Shown: positions 1 to 10,006 of the stretch, piece by piece
Position numbering within the stretch: position 1 is the stretch's first letter
Layout of the letters: each line of letters begins with the position of its first letter
Source of the DNA: Rhizomys pruinosus
Lineage: Eukaryota; Chordata; Mammalia; Rodentia; Spalacidae
Length of the DNA: 64,000 bases
Assembly: GCA_009823505.1 (NCBI GenBank)
Contig: VZQC01001008.1
Location: forward strand, 4,295,512-4,359,511
Direction of reading: 5' to 3'
Position numbers and translations under genes: made by a program
Notes under the pieces: generated by a model
Database searches by the model: none
Told to the model about the DNA's origin: nothing
Seen by the model: the letters and a program-made list of their open reading frames with translations, nothing else

Positions 1-110
1 GTTTGGGCACAACAGCCTGCAGATTGGTTTTGCATGAAGGATGCTTGTACTCATGGATTATCACTTATAGCTAAAAATGAAAAAAACTGAGAGAAAGATG
101 CAGGACAGTT

Positions 111-239
111 ATGGCAGAATGCGTGATCTGGCATGGGGTGGGGGTGGGGGGGAAGGGAAAGGGAAATGTGCCTGAACTGAATTGGAAAATAATGTATGAA
201 TTGCACAAAGCATCAATAAAAATTAAAAAAAAAAAAAGA
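111..239 (+). mobile_element. L1-like 3' end (polypurine tract plus poly-A)
   Basis: A G-rich polypurine run at about 135-168 is followed by A/T-rich sequence and an A-run at about 226-239. This is the usual layout of a rodent L1 3' UTR end. No ORF2 sequence is visible upstream in the window, so it is a truncated copy or a chance resemblance. Confidence 0.4.
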
Positions 240-659
240 AATGTTCAAATTTTCAAAACTACAGAACTCTATACTATTCCATCCAGGAATCTCAGTTTAT
301 ATTTTATGATCTATAATTAAGCTCACAGCCATCTCCTTTGATTGTCATGTCTAGCAAGTTTGTCACCAGCCTCAGTATTATTATGGAGATATTGTGGAAA
401 TTGGTTCTTGAAATGTTATGCTAAAAGACTTTACAATGTTATAGTGATCAAGGACCTAGAATCAGGAACAGCTTTACTTGAGATAAAATGTAGACAGGGA
501 GTGGTCACCCAGAACAGAAGTCTTTGTTCCTCCAGGTTGTCACATTCCTGCAGCTTTTGTGATTCTAAGTTATTTGTAAACCACTTATTTGAATACTATT
601 TATGTAGTACCTTACTTTTTGTCACATGCTTATGTGCTATCTGCTCTCTGGTCTCATGG

Positions 660-835
660 GTATGAGAAGCCCCCACAAAGACTCAGTCAGGCTGCTGACT
701 CCATTATGTAATGATTGTTGGGGTTCAGCCCACACTGGTGGGCTAGCCACTAGCATGAAATAAACTCCCTCTCCTCACCTAACTTTGACTTTTACTTCAT
801 GATTTTCCCACAACAGTATCTTGCAATCTAACATG
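660..835 (+). mobile_element. Possible LTR 3' portion
   Basis: A short GC-richer block contains an AATAAA signal near 759 followed by a pyrimidine-rich stretch and ends in CACAACA. This resembles the R/U5 end of an LTR. No TSD, start or family could be identified. Confidence 0.25.
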
Positions 836-958
836 AATTGTTTTTAATACTTGCTAATCTGAAATCTAACTTGCAGTCCAAGGATGCAGAATTTTAAACA
901 ATATTTCATCCTCTTTGTTAAGAGTATAAAACACATTAACTGCTTCAAGCTCTTCATC

Positions 959-1361
959 TGTGATAGTGGTCAAGCCTAGGTAACTCCATTTTATTTTAGT
1001 GACTCCAACTCAACGGCCCATAATAAGTCCAGGAAAAGCTAGCATGTTATCTGGACCTTGGAATCTCCTCTCCAGGATGCCTTATGACCACCTATCTAAC
1101 TTACCCTTCAACAACTGCCTGCAGCCCACTCACTTCTTATCTTAGTAATCCTGCAGCAGTGAGGAACTGAGGATTTTATTGTCTGATTGGAATTTCTGAA
1201 AAAAAAAATTACCAGGGAATTGTATTTGCCTTTCAGCCTAACCTGCCTCTGAGCCAGGCCTGTACCCTCCCAATCACTGAACTGAGGTATCATCCTGGCC
1301 AATCCAAATTAAAAACTCCAATGTGCTCTCTTTTTCTCCCAGTGGTCCAGTATCGTAATAA
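959..1361 (+). mobile_element. Dispersed LTR-like repeat, family C, copy 1
   Basis: This roughly 400-bp block is collinear with 42147-42565 and shares long blocks, for example GGTAACTCCATTTT near the start and CCCAGTGGTCCAG at the end. Length, a TGTG start and a pyrimidine-rich end suggest a solo LTR, but I found no TSD. Orientation is assumed from the TG start. Confidence 0.5.
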
Positions 1362-1418
1362 TCTACGACTCTACTTCTTTTCATGGTAAGGCATCTGCCT
1401 GGAATTTGTCTTAGAGAA

Positions 1419-1748
1419 TGTAAGTTTATGGCACACTCCCCCCAGAATGAAAGGCCACGAGGTCTAAGCTCTTCAGAGCAAAGTTTAATTCAGGGTAGCC
1501 AGGGCTAGGATCAGGGGAGAGGTAGAGCCAAGCCCAGAATGGTGTCTGGCTTGGGAATTTAAGGGAGAAAGTGGGAGTGGGATTCAGTGAGGGTGGGGTG
1601 GGTCGGAAGGCAAGGCGGAAGATTCCTGAGTAATCAGTGGTGGCCTGCTTTAGCATAACCAAAGGCTGGCCTGGTAGAGCAGGTTCTTAGACCTCCAGTC
1701 TTAGGTGTCTCTGCATTCCAATGGGCTTCTGGATCTCACAACCTGACA
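1419..1748 (-). mobile_element. LTR family A, copy 1 (3' LTR of the block)
   Basis: It is 330 bp with TG and CA termini, TGTCAGG at the minus-strand start and TTACA at its end. About 24 mismatches to 7311-7640 were counted by eye (roughly 93% identity). It is preceded on the minus strand by a purine-rich stretch at 1749-1775 that would serve as the polypurine tract. Confidence 0.75.
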
Positions 1749-2194
1749 TTCCAGCCTTTTGTTTCCATAGGAAAAAGGGCGGAGGTCTGTCTTCTGTATC
1801 TGCTTCAGAGCTGATCAGGGGTGAAGTCCTGGGGGAACAGCTGTCAGGCTGGAGGGTTAGAATCCAGTTTTCCATTTTAGCTGCTTGGGGTGCTCTGCCC
1901 AGTGTGTTTGGTCCAGATCGATAGTGGCCAGTACTTAGTGGATGTTTTCTCTGCAACTGAAAGGACAAGCTGGTTAAGTCTTACATGAGTATAGCAGTGT
2001 AGGGACCAACAGGGGGCTACAGGGTGCATTAGCATTTGGAGGGTCCCGGTCTAGGGAATGCAGAGGGGAAAAGGATGTGTACCTTGGTTTGAGAAATTGG
2101 AAAATGTTTTAGTACACAAAGCTCTAGGATGAGGGCCAGCTTTAATACATGGGGCTCCAGAATGAGAGCCATAACCATGAGAATATAAAAGGTG

Positions 2195-2292
2195 GTATTT
2201 TCTGGCATGGCACATTAGATCTGTCATCTATCTCTGAGATATTTTCTAACATGGCACAGTAGATTTCTAACTTGGCACAGTAGGTCTCTCAC
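2195..2292. repeat. Imperfect short tandem repeat (about 30 bp period)
   Basis: Three degenerate units share the core ATGGCACAKTAGATTTCT or close variants, lying between the phrases TTTTCTGG and TCTCTCACC. It is seen directly but diverged. Confidence 0.5.
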
Positions 2293-4814
2293 CTATTTCT
2301 CTGATAATAACCTATTTCATTTTCTCTTCTTTACAGTTTCCTGTTGGGGTGTTTAAAAACCACAGTTAGCTCAGATAAATGAAGTTTGTTTTGGTGTTAA
2401 GGTCAGTTGAGGTTCTGGTCCTTAACGGGTCACTCAGGCCTTGCGCCTGGCTCTCTTCACCAGTTCCATCTATGTGAGGACAGGGTCAGGCCTTGCTTGA
2501 CCAGAGCTTCCCTTTGAAGCATGAGGAGTCTCTCCTCTATATGGACTTTCCTCCTTTGACTGGACACTGGCAGGATGAAGTCCTTTTAAGTGAATCTCCA
2601 AGACTTCCCTGGCTCGGGATGACTGGTGACTCGCTGCCACAGGACATGCACAAAGTTGCGGATGCAGGACCCTAGGACCCAAGTCGACCTCAGAGGGTGG
2701 GGGCCAAAATATTGTCCCATCAAATCCCTCTTGCCAAATCAGATTAGAGCTTTAAGTGTGGTTGCTAAACCTCCAAGAGGATTGTTTGAATTAATTTGGT
2801 ACATTACCATACAACTCCTAAGTAAAACTTGAACATTGACTTAAGCACTGTTAATAAATTCTTAATTGCTGTGGCAAAAATATTCTGACCAATAATAAAA
2901 GCTCATGGTAGGAGCCTGGTAGTGGCTGCAGCACAGGCTAGGAAAGGATGCTATTTACTGGCTTGTGTTGCTGGCTCATATTCAGCCTATTGTATACAAT
3001 ATAGAAATATCTGGCCAAGAATGGCATTGCCCACAATGGGCACAGGCCAGTCCAATGAAGGCAATTATTGAGGTTTCTCAGCTCAGGTGTATCAAGTTGA
3101 CATTAAACCTATGCAGTAAGTCCTACAACTTGTTCTTTAAGGTCTATGAAGGTCATTCAAGTACTCAAAGTACAATGATTTAAACCATGCAAGGCAAAAG
3201 TTTCTAACAACATAGGCCATGAAACAAACCCAAGATAATAAAGGGGTTAAGAACAGTACCTTCTCAAATGAAGGCCATGTCACTTGTCCCCAGATTTTGA
3301 ATTATAGCTTTGAAAAGGAAAGGGAAGGGGGGGCATTGTCACATACCAGCAGCAGGCAGATAATACTCAGGGCTCACCCAAATTGGTTACATTTGCACTG
3401 TCCATGTGGTCACCGGAAGCAAAACCTAATTTTTCCCAAAGATATTAAAAGTAACATGTGCAAAGTATAACAGATATACAAAACAATTTTAGTATATATG
3501 GGTCAATATATGTCTGTTTCACTTCAGGCTGTAACTAGATATATAGTACCTGGTAGGTGGAACACAATTTCTTGTATATGCCATAATTACATTATAGAAT
3601 TCTTAAAAGTGAATAGTACTTCATGCATATACTCATAAATAAGGTTCTAATAAATACATTTGGTGATGACACTTTGTAAAGGTTGTGCTAAGCAAAGGCA
3701 CATGCATTGTAATCATACAGATAGATCTTAATATGCTGTTTAACAATGTCATACACACACATTTATGCACACATTCCTTTAAGAGATTTTATCCTAGCAG
3801 TTGTATTGAACCATCATATGCATTGGAAAAAACACCTTTAGAAACATTATTTAAAAACATGCAGCTCTGATTAATTGTGCTGCCAAGGCTAAGATGACAT
3901 CTTGCACCTTTGGTTTTAAAACTATGATCTTATTGAAATACTTTAACAAGTGATGGAAAACAGAACTATATATAATAATTAAAGAACTGACAATATCAAA
4001 GATACTTAGGCTGTTTCATTGGAGGGAAGGGATTGCAGGGGAAGCAATGTGCCACTGTCAAAGTACCAGAGTAAGAATGAATCCAGGGATTTTTTAAAAG
4101 TGATCTCTGGTCAGAAGGACAGTTACATAGCACAGGAGGAAAAAAAATCTGTTAGTGAACCCGTAAGGGTAAAAAAATCAGGTCTTCAGAAGTCTGGAAA
4201 CAAGAAAAAACTGGAAAAAAATTTTTTAGTTGTAATACCTGTGGAAAAATAATTTGGACAGAGAAGAAATAAAACCTTCAGATAAACAGTGTAGAAACCT
4301 AGGAACCTGGGTTCAAATCAGGCCTTTGAAAAAAAAATTTAAGAGGCATGCCAAAAGTAAACTTAATTTAATTTTTTGTTTGTGTGCAACATAGAATAAA
4401 ACAAGTTTGAAGTGGCCACTTTGTTTTGACAAAAAACACAGAACATGGACACATGACAGTTACAAAGACACATTGAAGAACGGTTATGACAAACGGTTAT
4501 AACACGCAGACAGGTTTGGACAGACACATGACCTAACTTTATCCATTAACTCTGGACAGTGGGAAAATCCCCTTTTATCTAAAGTTGCCCTTCCTTGTCC
4601 AGGGCTGTAGACAATTATCACATTTACAAAGAATCACTTTTAAGTTTAAGACATTTGCTTAGGTGGAAAATAGACTGTATGCCCTAATGTGCTTTGCAGC
4701 ACAGCCTGTTCTTGTACACCTGCGAAGGATGGTGGACTGGGTAAGCAGGAAAATCTGGTGGCTTGTGCATATTACCTGCTAATTTAATGAGAATAAATTT
4801 AGTTAGTGGAAAAA

Positions 4815-5026
4815 TCAAAAGATCCCAGCCAAGTTAAAGATTACTCCCTGAGGGGAAATGCTGGATGTTAGTGAGACAGGGTGTGGTCAGCAGACCTTCT
4901 TAATCTCAGATAGAGGCTTCTCAAAAGATCCCAGCCAAGTCAAAGTTTACTGCCTGAGGCAAAAATTGGGTGTAGGTTGGGCAGGGCGTGGTCAACACAC
5001 CTTCTTAATCTCAGACACAGGGGCTT
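4815..5026. repeat. 106-bp tandem duplication
   Basis: Unit 1 is 4815-4920 and unit 2 is 4921-5026. Both begin TCAAAAGATCCCAGCCAAG and both contain CTTCTTAATCTCAGA near the end. The units differ at scattered positions, so the duplication is not recent. It lies in the ERV interior. Confidence 0.85.
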
Positions 5027-5642
5027 GTATCCTGAAGCAAACAAAATGGATTTCTGAATAAAATGGGGTTTATAAGGAAAAAAGAATGGAATGGAAAATG
5101 CCAAAATCTGAAATAATCCCTTAAAATTTAGGCAAGTTTTGTAATCAAAATATAAAAAACCCAAAATTGTGAAAGGATCAGAATATGCCATTAAATAAAT
5201 TGTAAGAGAATTAGAATATAGAAATATAGCATTAGTTATTACAAGGTCTAATGTAAATTCAGGCTTCCTGCCACATGGTCTTATTGTGGCTCAGCAGAAA
5301 TGGGGCAGCTGTGCGGCAGACTGGGGAGAGGAGAGACTGTACGAAGGAAGTAAAGATTTTTAGCCTCAGAAGATAGGGGAATGGCGTAGAGGACGAGTCC
5401 TCTATCTCTAAAGGGGCTGGTCAGAGACTCCAGGTCTGGAGTGTCTCTGAAGCAGTATGGGAGGCTAAAATTAAGGAAGAATTGGAGGGTAGACAGGCAG
5501 AGAGAAGGAGAAGGAAGATGGAGGGAAGCAGGAGAGAGTGCTGCCTTTGCACGGGAACACAGTTCAAGCCTGTGGATTCAAAACAATGAGGGGCAAATGC
5601 TGAGAGAAGCAGAGGGAGAAGGGAGGAGTACAAGGGGAATGA

Positions 5643-5645
<3 letters not shown>

Positions 5646-5687
<42 letters not shown>
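5646..5687. repeat. (GA)n microsatellite
   Basis: About 20 uninterrupted GA units in the ERV interior, in an otherwise purine-rich stretch. On the minus strand it is a CT tract. Confidence 0.95.
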
Positions 5688-5690
<3 letters not shown>

Positions 5691-5817
5691 AGAGTGGGTG
5701 AGAGCAGAGCGGTACCTCATCCTGAAGCCAGTTGTCTGGAGAAATACTCGGCTGGCAAGTCCAGGGGTTGCAAAATGTCATTGCACCAATAATATTAAGT
5801 GTAAAAAAGCAGGAAAC

Positions 5818-5940
5818 AAAAAGGCACAGGAGGCATAGGTCACTCTAGGAGCATGCTTTAATTCCACGTGGGACTGCCAGCATGAGCTGCCTGCAGACAC
5901 GTGGTGGGACCAGACAGCATGGCAGGGGGCAGAGAGAAAG
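5818..5940 (-). mobile_element. LTR family B fragment
   Basis: The block matches, in the same orientation, the start of 43718-44005. The shared order is a GCACA-G-AGGC start, ATGCTTTA-TTCCA, CTGCAGACACGTGGTGG, then GCATGGCAG. Only about 125 bp is retained before a GA-rich stretch. It lies inside the family A block and so is a nested insertion or recombination product. Confidence 0.6.
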
Positions 5941-5965
5941 GGGTGGGACAGGGACAGAGAGAGGC

Positions 5966-6003
<38 letters not shown>
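5966..6003. repeat. (GA)n microsatellite
   Basis: GA tract with one AA interruption, lying between the LTR-B fragment and the Gag remnant. Confidence 0.9.
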
Positions 6004-6017
6004 GCACAGAGGAGAGC

Positions 6018-6420
6018 CTAGGTCAGCCACACGAGGTCAAAAGCAGAGGTGGAGTTCAGGTCTAGTGTATAGGGAGAGGGACGGGAGGCCTCCTTAGTTG
6101 TTTGTGACCAGAACTTGGGTGTCGCTGATTTGGCAAGGAGAACCTGATGAGGGTGGCAAGAAGAGTAGAGAGAGGGACATGAGCGAAGGGCAAAGAATGC
6201 CTGTACATACAAGCATTCTGACCATTTACCGGAGTGCTGGCAGATGTCTCTCAAAGCTGTGAGAATTTGGGGGTCTAAGGTACTTGTCTCAGGCCAGCCA
6301 ACATTGTTAGTTAATTGATATCCTGGCCAGATAGTAGAGCAGAGTCTCTCACTAATTTCCTTGGAGAGGTTGAGTTGTCTTAAAGAGTGTAGGAGACACT
6401 CCAAGGGTGTGAGGCTCCCA
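6018..6420 (-). pseudogene. Broken retroviral Gag matrix (MA) remnant
   Basis: A 128-codon open stretch on the minus strand (6404 down to 6018) resembles the N-terminal matrix region of class I (gamma/epsilon-type) ERV Gag, the domain that targets the Gag polyprotein to membranes. Visible marks counted in this frame are IWP at 25-27, GWP at 36-38, GKW at 59-61 and YVQAFFAL at 66-73, in the order and spacing I associate with that family. The frame opens on TTG, not ATG. The nearby ATGGGA (minus, from 6421) is one base out of frame with it, so the start is broken. It ends in a stop after about 128 codons, with no capsid or nucleocapsid following, so it cannot make a full Gag. It follows the CpG-rich leader, as gag should. 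Assignment is by pattern, not by alignment. Confidence 0.65.
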
Positions 6421-6429
6421 TATTAGGAG

Positions 6430-7310
6430 TCAGAGGATGAGGAAGAGGGGAGAGGAAGAGAGGGAGAGAGAGAAAAGAGGTCTGTAGGAAGGAAATAGAT
6501 TCTTTTTAGTCTCAGCACCCACCCAAGTGCTAAGGCACGTCCACCCTAGTTCTAAGTGGGCACTCAGAGACCCCAGGTCCGTGTGACCAGTGTGGGAGTC
6601 TCTGAAATCAGGGCCTGCAGGTCTGTGAAGTTGGCGTCCCAAAAATCACAGAGGAGGCCAAAATTCGGGTCCAGAGTCTGTCCCCAGTGTCCCGGTAATA
6701 GACAGCAAACTGGATGGGGAAAATCAGAGGGAATCCCTGACTAAGCCAGCACTCAGGGATCCAAAAATGGAAACAGAATGGGAGACTAAAAAGAATGGAA
6801 AAAGAGGATCAGAGAGAACAGTAGTTAGAACAGGAAGTGTCAAGGCAGAGGGGGCAGCCAGAGGGGGCAGAACATACACAGGGTTACACAGAAGGTAGGG
6901 GTGGGAGAGAAGAATCTCCCCTCACTTAGGTGCCCGTCCGGCCAGCCACCCGTGAAGCGACTTAGGAAGTCTTATCATGAGGGCCACACGTATAAACCCC
7001 GTGCTCGGTCATCACGCGTGTGATGAGTGCCCGATGAGGTGAAACGACTTCGGCAGAACCACAGGTTAGGGCCCAATCAGATTCCGTAGCCCGAGAGCTG
7101 TGGAACCATAACATGCACTCTTTTTTTTCACACACAGTCACACAGGATAGAGTAGGGTAGGATAAGGAGAGGAGAGAAGGTACCTTTGGCCGAATGCTGG
7201 TGGATGCTGTTGTAGCCTGTGCTCAGTATCCGGCTTACCAGCTACCCCGAAGCTGCTCCGAGGGGCGGGGGAGGGAGGGCAAAACGGCGGTCTGAGTCAC
7301 GGGACCAGAA
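6430..7310 (-). other. ERV leader (5' untranslated) region
   Basis: Lying between the 5' LTR and the Gag remnant on the minus strand, this 880-bp region is GC- and CpG-rich at 6930-7270, unlike the rest of the window. It contains a perfect 7-bp stem and 4-base loop at 7009-7026. The segment at about 6440-6650 has a diverged second copy at about 5340-5500 (shared phrases TTTTTAG-CTCAG, TCAGAGAC-CCAGGTC and GAGTCTCTGAA), so part of the leader is duplicated. Packaging or dimerisation roles are inferred from position only. Confidence 0.5.
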
Positions 7311-7640
7311 TGTAAGGTTATGGCATGCTCCCCTGGGAATGAAAGACATTGAAATCTAAGCTCTTCAGAGCAAAGTTTAATTCAGGGTAGCCAGGGCTAG
7401 GCTGAGGGGAGAGGTGGAGCCAAGCCCAGAATGGTGTCTGGCTTGGGAATTTAAGGGAGAAGGTGGGAATGGGATTCAGTGAGGGTGGGGTGGGTCAGAA
7501 GGCAAGGCAGAAGATTCCTGAGTAATCAGTGGTGGCCTGCTTTAGCATAACCAAAGGCTGGCCTGGTAGAGCAGGTTCTTGGACCTCCGATCTTATGTGT
7601 CTCTGCATTCCAATGGGCTTCTGGATCTCACAACTTGACA
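7311..7640 (-). mobile_element. LTR family A, copy 2 (5' LTR of the block)
   Basis: 330 bp, TG to CA, collinear with 1419-1748. Most differences cluster in the first 50 plus-strand bases (minus-strand U5 end). The 3' plus-strand flank GCTAG does not match the flank at 1414-1418. Confidence 0.75.
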
Positions 7641-8706
7641 GCTAGCTGATCTACAATGGGCAGAAAATTTAAACAATCTTGACGTCAACAAAGAATAGTG
7701 CCACACTGATGGATTCTTTCAGTGTTTTGCTAGATAGAGCTCACATCTCCCATGCAGAGCAAATGTGCTGCAAGCCTAATCATACACAGTATACAGCCTA
7801 CAGGACAACTGTCCTATTCTATATAATATTAATCCCATAATCTCCTGCATAGCCTAGTTTAAAGTTGTCTATGACTTAGCAGCACCATGGAACCATTAAT
7901 TCTCATTCTCACATTCAGCCACAATAATTCAGAGTTTAAGACATTTTCTAGTTAATTCCATTAAATTCCTGTTCTACCCAAATGGGACCAAGCACCTTGG
8001 GAACACATTGAGGTTCCGCTGTGGCCAGGTTTGCTGCCTGTCTGACTTTCACCCAGTCTGACTTTCACCCAATGAGTGCTCCAGCCCAGGGCTCTTGCAT
8101 TGTTAGTTTCTGGCAGGGATAAATTTACTGGTGGATCCAAGAAGTCTCTAGCTTTTAGCTGAGAAAGAAACTGGCTAATTTGAGGGGGATGGTCTTGACC
8201 CTACACTGCCTAGCCAATTTCTAGCTCCTATTCTTATCACATACCCTCTGAATAGGTCACTCCAACTGCCAAGAGGGAATCAGGGCACCCTGCCAATCAC
8301 TCTATCATGCTGAGAAGGAGCACAGGATGGGGTAATTGGGGTACCCCTGCTCAGTGGGTCTATCTAAAGGACGCCCAAAAGTATAGCTATAGAAAAAACA
8401 AAATCCTTCTCTGGTGCCTGTGAAGGAGGGGTTTCTCCTTGTTTTCATTTGGCCATGGGATCTGCTTTGCAGCCATTTTGATAGTCATCGTTTAAGTAGC
8501 TTCTAGACAGAAAGAGGAAATTTCATTATTTAACATCGTTTAACAACAATAGTGGACTTGTCCTTTTCAGCTTCAGATAGTATTGAATTGTTGAACAAGG
8601 CCAAGACCTCTATACCTGGTGAACAATATCTGATATGGCATAAGTCTAAGATCTAGAAACACAATTTCTCAGGCTTTAAGGGAAATATAGTAATTACTTA
8701 TTCTTG
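7641..8706. other. No recognised feature
   Basis: About 1.07 kb between two family A LTRs. There are no long ORFs, no SINE heads and no simple repeats. The phrase CTGACTTTCACCCA occurs twice in succession near 8041-8070. Confidence 0.5.
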
Positions 8707-8711
8707 GTTAT

Positions 8712-9069
8712 TGTAAGGTTATGTTGCGCTCCCCACAGAATGAAAGGCCACGAGGTCTAAGCTCTTCGGAGCAAAGTTTAATTCAGGGTAGCCAGGGCTA
8801 GGCTCAGGGGAGAGGTAGAGCCAAGCCCAGAATGGAGTCTCGCTTGGGAATTTAAGGGAGAAGGTGGGAGTGGGATTCAGTGGGAGTGGGGGTGGGTAGT
8901 GCACTCTGCAAGAGTCTGGAGTCTGGCTTCCAAAAAGGCAGAAGATTCCTGAATAATCGGTGATGGCCCGTTTTAGCATAGCCAAAGGCTGGCCTGGTAG
9001 AGCAGGATCCTGGGCACCACCGGTCTTAGGAGTCTCTGCATTTCAATGCCTCTGGAACTCATCCTGACA
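8712..9069 (-). mobile_element. Solo LTR family A, copy 3, with TSD
   Basis: 358 bp, TG to CA, with identical flanks GTTAT at 8707-8711 and 9070-9074. It is longer than the 330-bp copies because of an extra segment near 8898-8935. The matching TSD and absence of adjacent interior show it is a complete solo LTR. Confidence 0.85.
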
Positions 9070-9074
9070 GTTAT

Positions 9075-9643
9075 AAATAAATAATTATATGAATTAAGAA
9101 AATTTGATTATAATGATCTTTTGTAAGTAGGCAGAGTCAAATAATAAAGAAGGCAGGTAGAATATGATGCATGGAGAATTGGGGTTTCCTTGGGGATAGA
9201 AAACCTGGAAATAAATTTGTTATAAGTGAAAAGCCTAAAGCCATTTCTTTGACCATGTAGCAGAACAGCACCATATGAAAATAACCAGGCTCCAGTGCTG
9301 AGAGTCCTCACAAGCACTGTGAGCACCCTACAGGGCTGCCTGCCTTCCAGCAGCAGCTGCAGATGCACTTGCTTCATGAGGGAGAGAGAGCCATAGAGCA
9401 CACGGCATGGGCCTGTGGAGTGTGTGAGTGTGTGTGCATGCAGAGCAGGAGTGCTCAGGATCACAGATCCATCTCTATGCCTAACCAGGGCTCTGCCTCC
9501 CTCTGCCTCCACCAGGTGCTGGGTCCACCCAGAATTAGGGATCTCCTGTTTATTTAATGAAAATAAATTTATTGTGAGTGGAGAAGCTGGTAATTAATAT
9601 AAATAAGTAAATAAATAAAACAATGCAAGAATGTAAAATGGTC
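9075..9643. other. No recognised feature
   Basis: Apart from a short A/T-rich stretch with AAATAAATAAA near 9600-9620, nothing is identified. Short overlapping frames on both strands show no family signature. Confidence 0.5.
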
Positions 9644-10006
9644 TGTGGTGGTTTGAATGAGAATGTCCCCCATGGGCTTTAAGTGCTCAGATATTTTGTC
9701 CCCAGTTGGTGGCGCTGTTCTTGGAGGTCTTAGAAGGTGTGGCCGTGCTGGAGGAAGTACATCACTGGGGGCAAGCTTCGTGAGTTTAACAAGCCTTGCA
9801 GTCTCCAGTCTCTCTCTCTTGACTTCCTGTGCTCATTGTGAGATGTGACATTTGGCTTGCTGCTCCAGCCCTAGCCACCATGCTTCCCACCACAATGGAC
9901 TCTAATTCCCTGGAACTGTCAATCATAAGCTCAAATAAACTCTTCCTTTTATAAGTTCCCTTGCTCATGGTGGTTTTATCACAGCAACAGAAAAGTGACT
10001 AATACA
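9644..10006 (+). mobile_element. MT-type MaLR solo LTR with TSD
   Basis: It starts TGTGGTGGTTTGAATGA and ends GTGACTAATACA, the hallmark ends of rodent MT MaLR LTRs. It has AATAAACTCTTCC near 9935. Flanks TGGTC at 9639-9643 and 10007-10011 are identical, a 5-bp TSD as expected for ERVL/MaLR. Confidence 0.9.

Larger units (their letters stand above)
1749..5050 (-). other. Degenerate ERV interior, no recognisable gene
   Basis: About 3.3 kb between the 3' LTR and the GA-rich interior. I see no retroviral protease, polymerase or envelope motifs in any frame. It holds short imperfect repeats with TGGCACAKTAGAT cores at about 2195-2292 and a 106-bp tandem duplication at 4815-5026. Part may be unrelated host or inserted sequence. 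Confidence 0.4.
1419..7640 (-). mobile_element. ERV provirus-like block, minus strand, composite
   Basis: Two LTRs of family A (1419-1748 and 7311-7640) flank 5.6 kb. Read on the minus strand, the 5' LTR is followed after 3 bases by TGGTCCCGTGACTCAGAC, a possible primer binding site (partly tRNA-Glu-like). Next come a CpG-rich leader (about 6430-7310) and a Gag matrix remnant (about 6018-6420). A purine-rich tract precedes the 3' LTR. No pol or env is recognisable, so the interior is heavily deleted. It also contains an LTR-B fragment (5818-5940), GA tracts, and a segment (about 5050-5800) related to 10010-11800. The 5-base flanks (GAGAA and GCTAG) do not match, so it may be a recombinant of two elements. 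Confidence 0.7.

Noticed and set aside
342..665. 107-codon open frame rich in Cys, Ser and Leu
   Set aside because: Composition is typical of translated T-rich non-coding DNA. No domain seen.
4019..4252. Lys/Ser-rich 77-codon frame that might be a processed pseudogene
   Set aside because: I could not match it to any known protein, there is no poly-A tail, and the base composition alone would give such residues.
4815..5026. Possible CRISPR-like or satellite array
   Set aside because: Only two 106-bp units, no spacers, eukaryotic context.
5421..6097. Frames rich in Ser-Leu or Arg-Glu
   Set aside because: They are direct translations of the GA/CT microsatellites.
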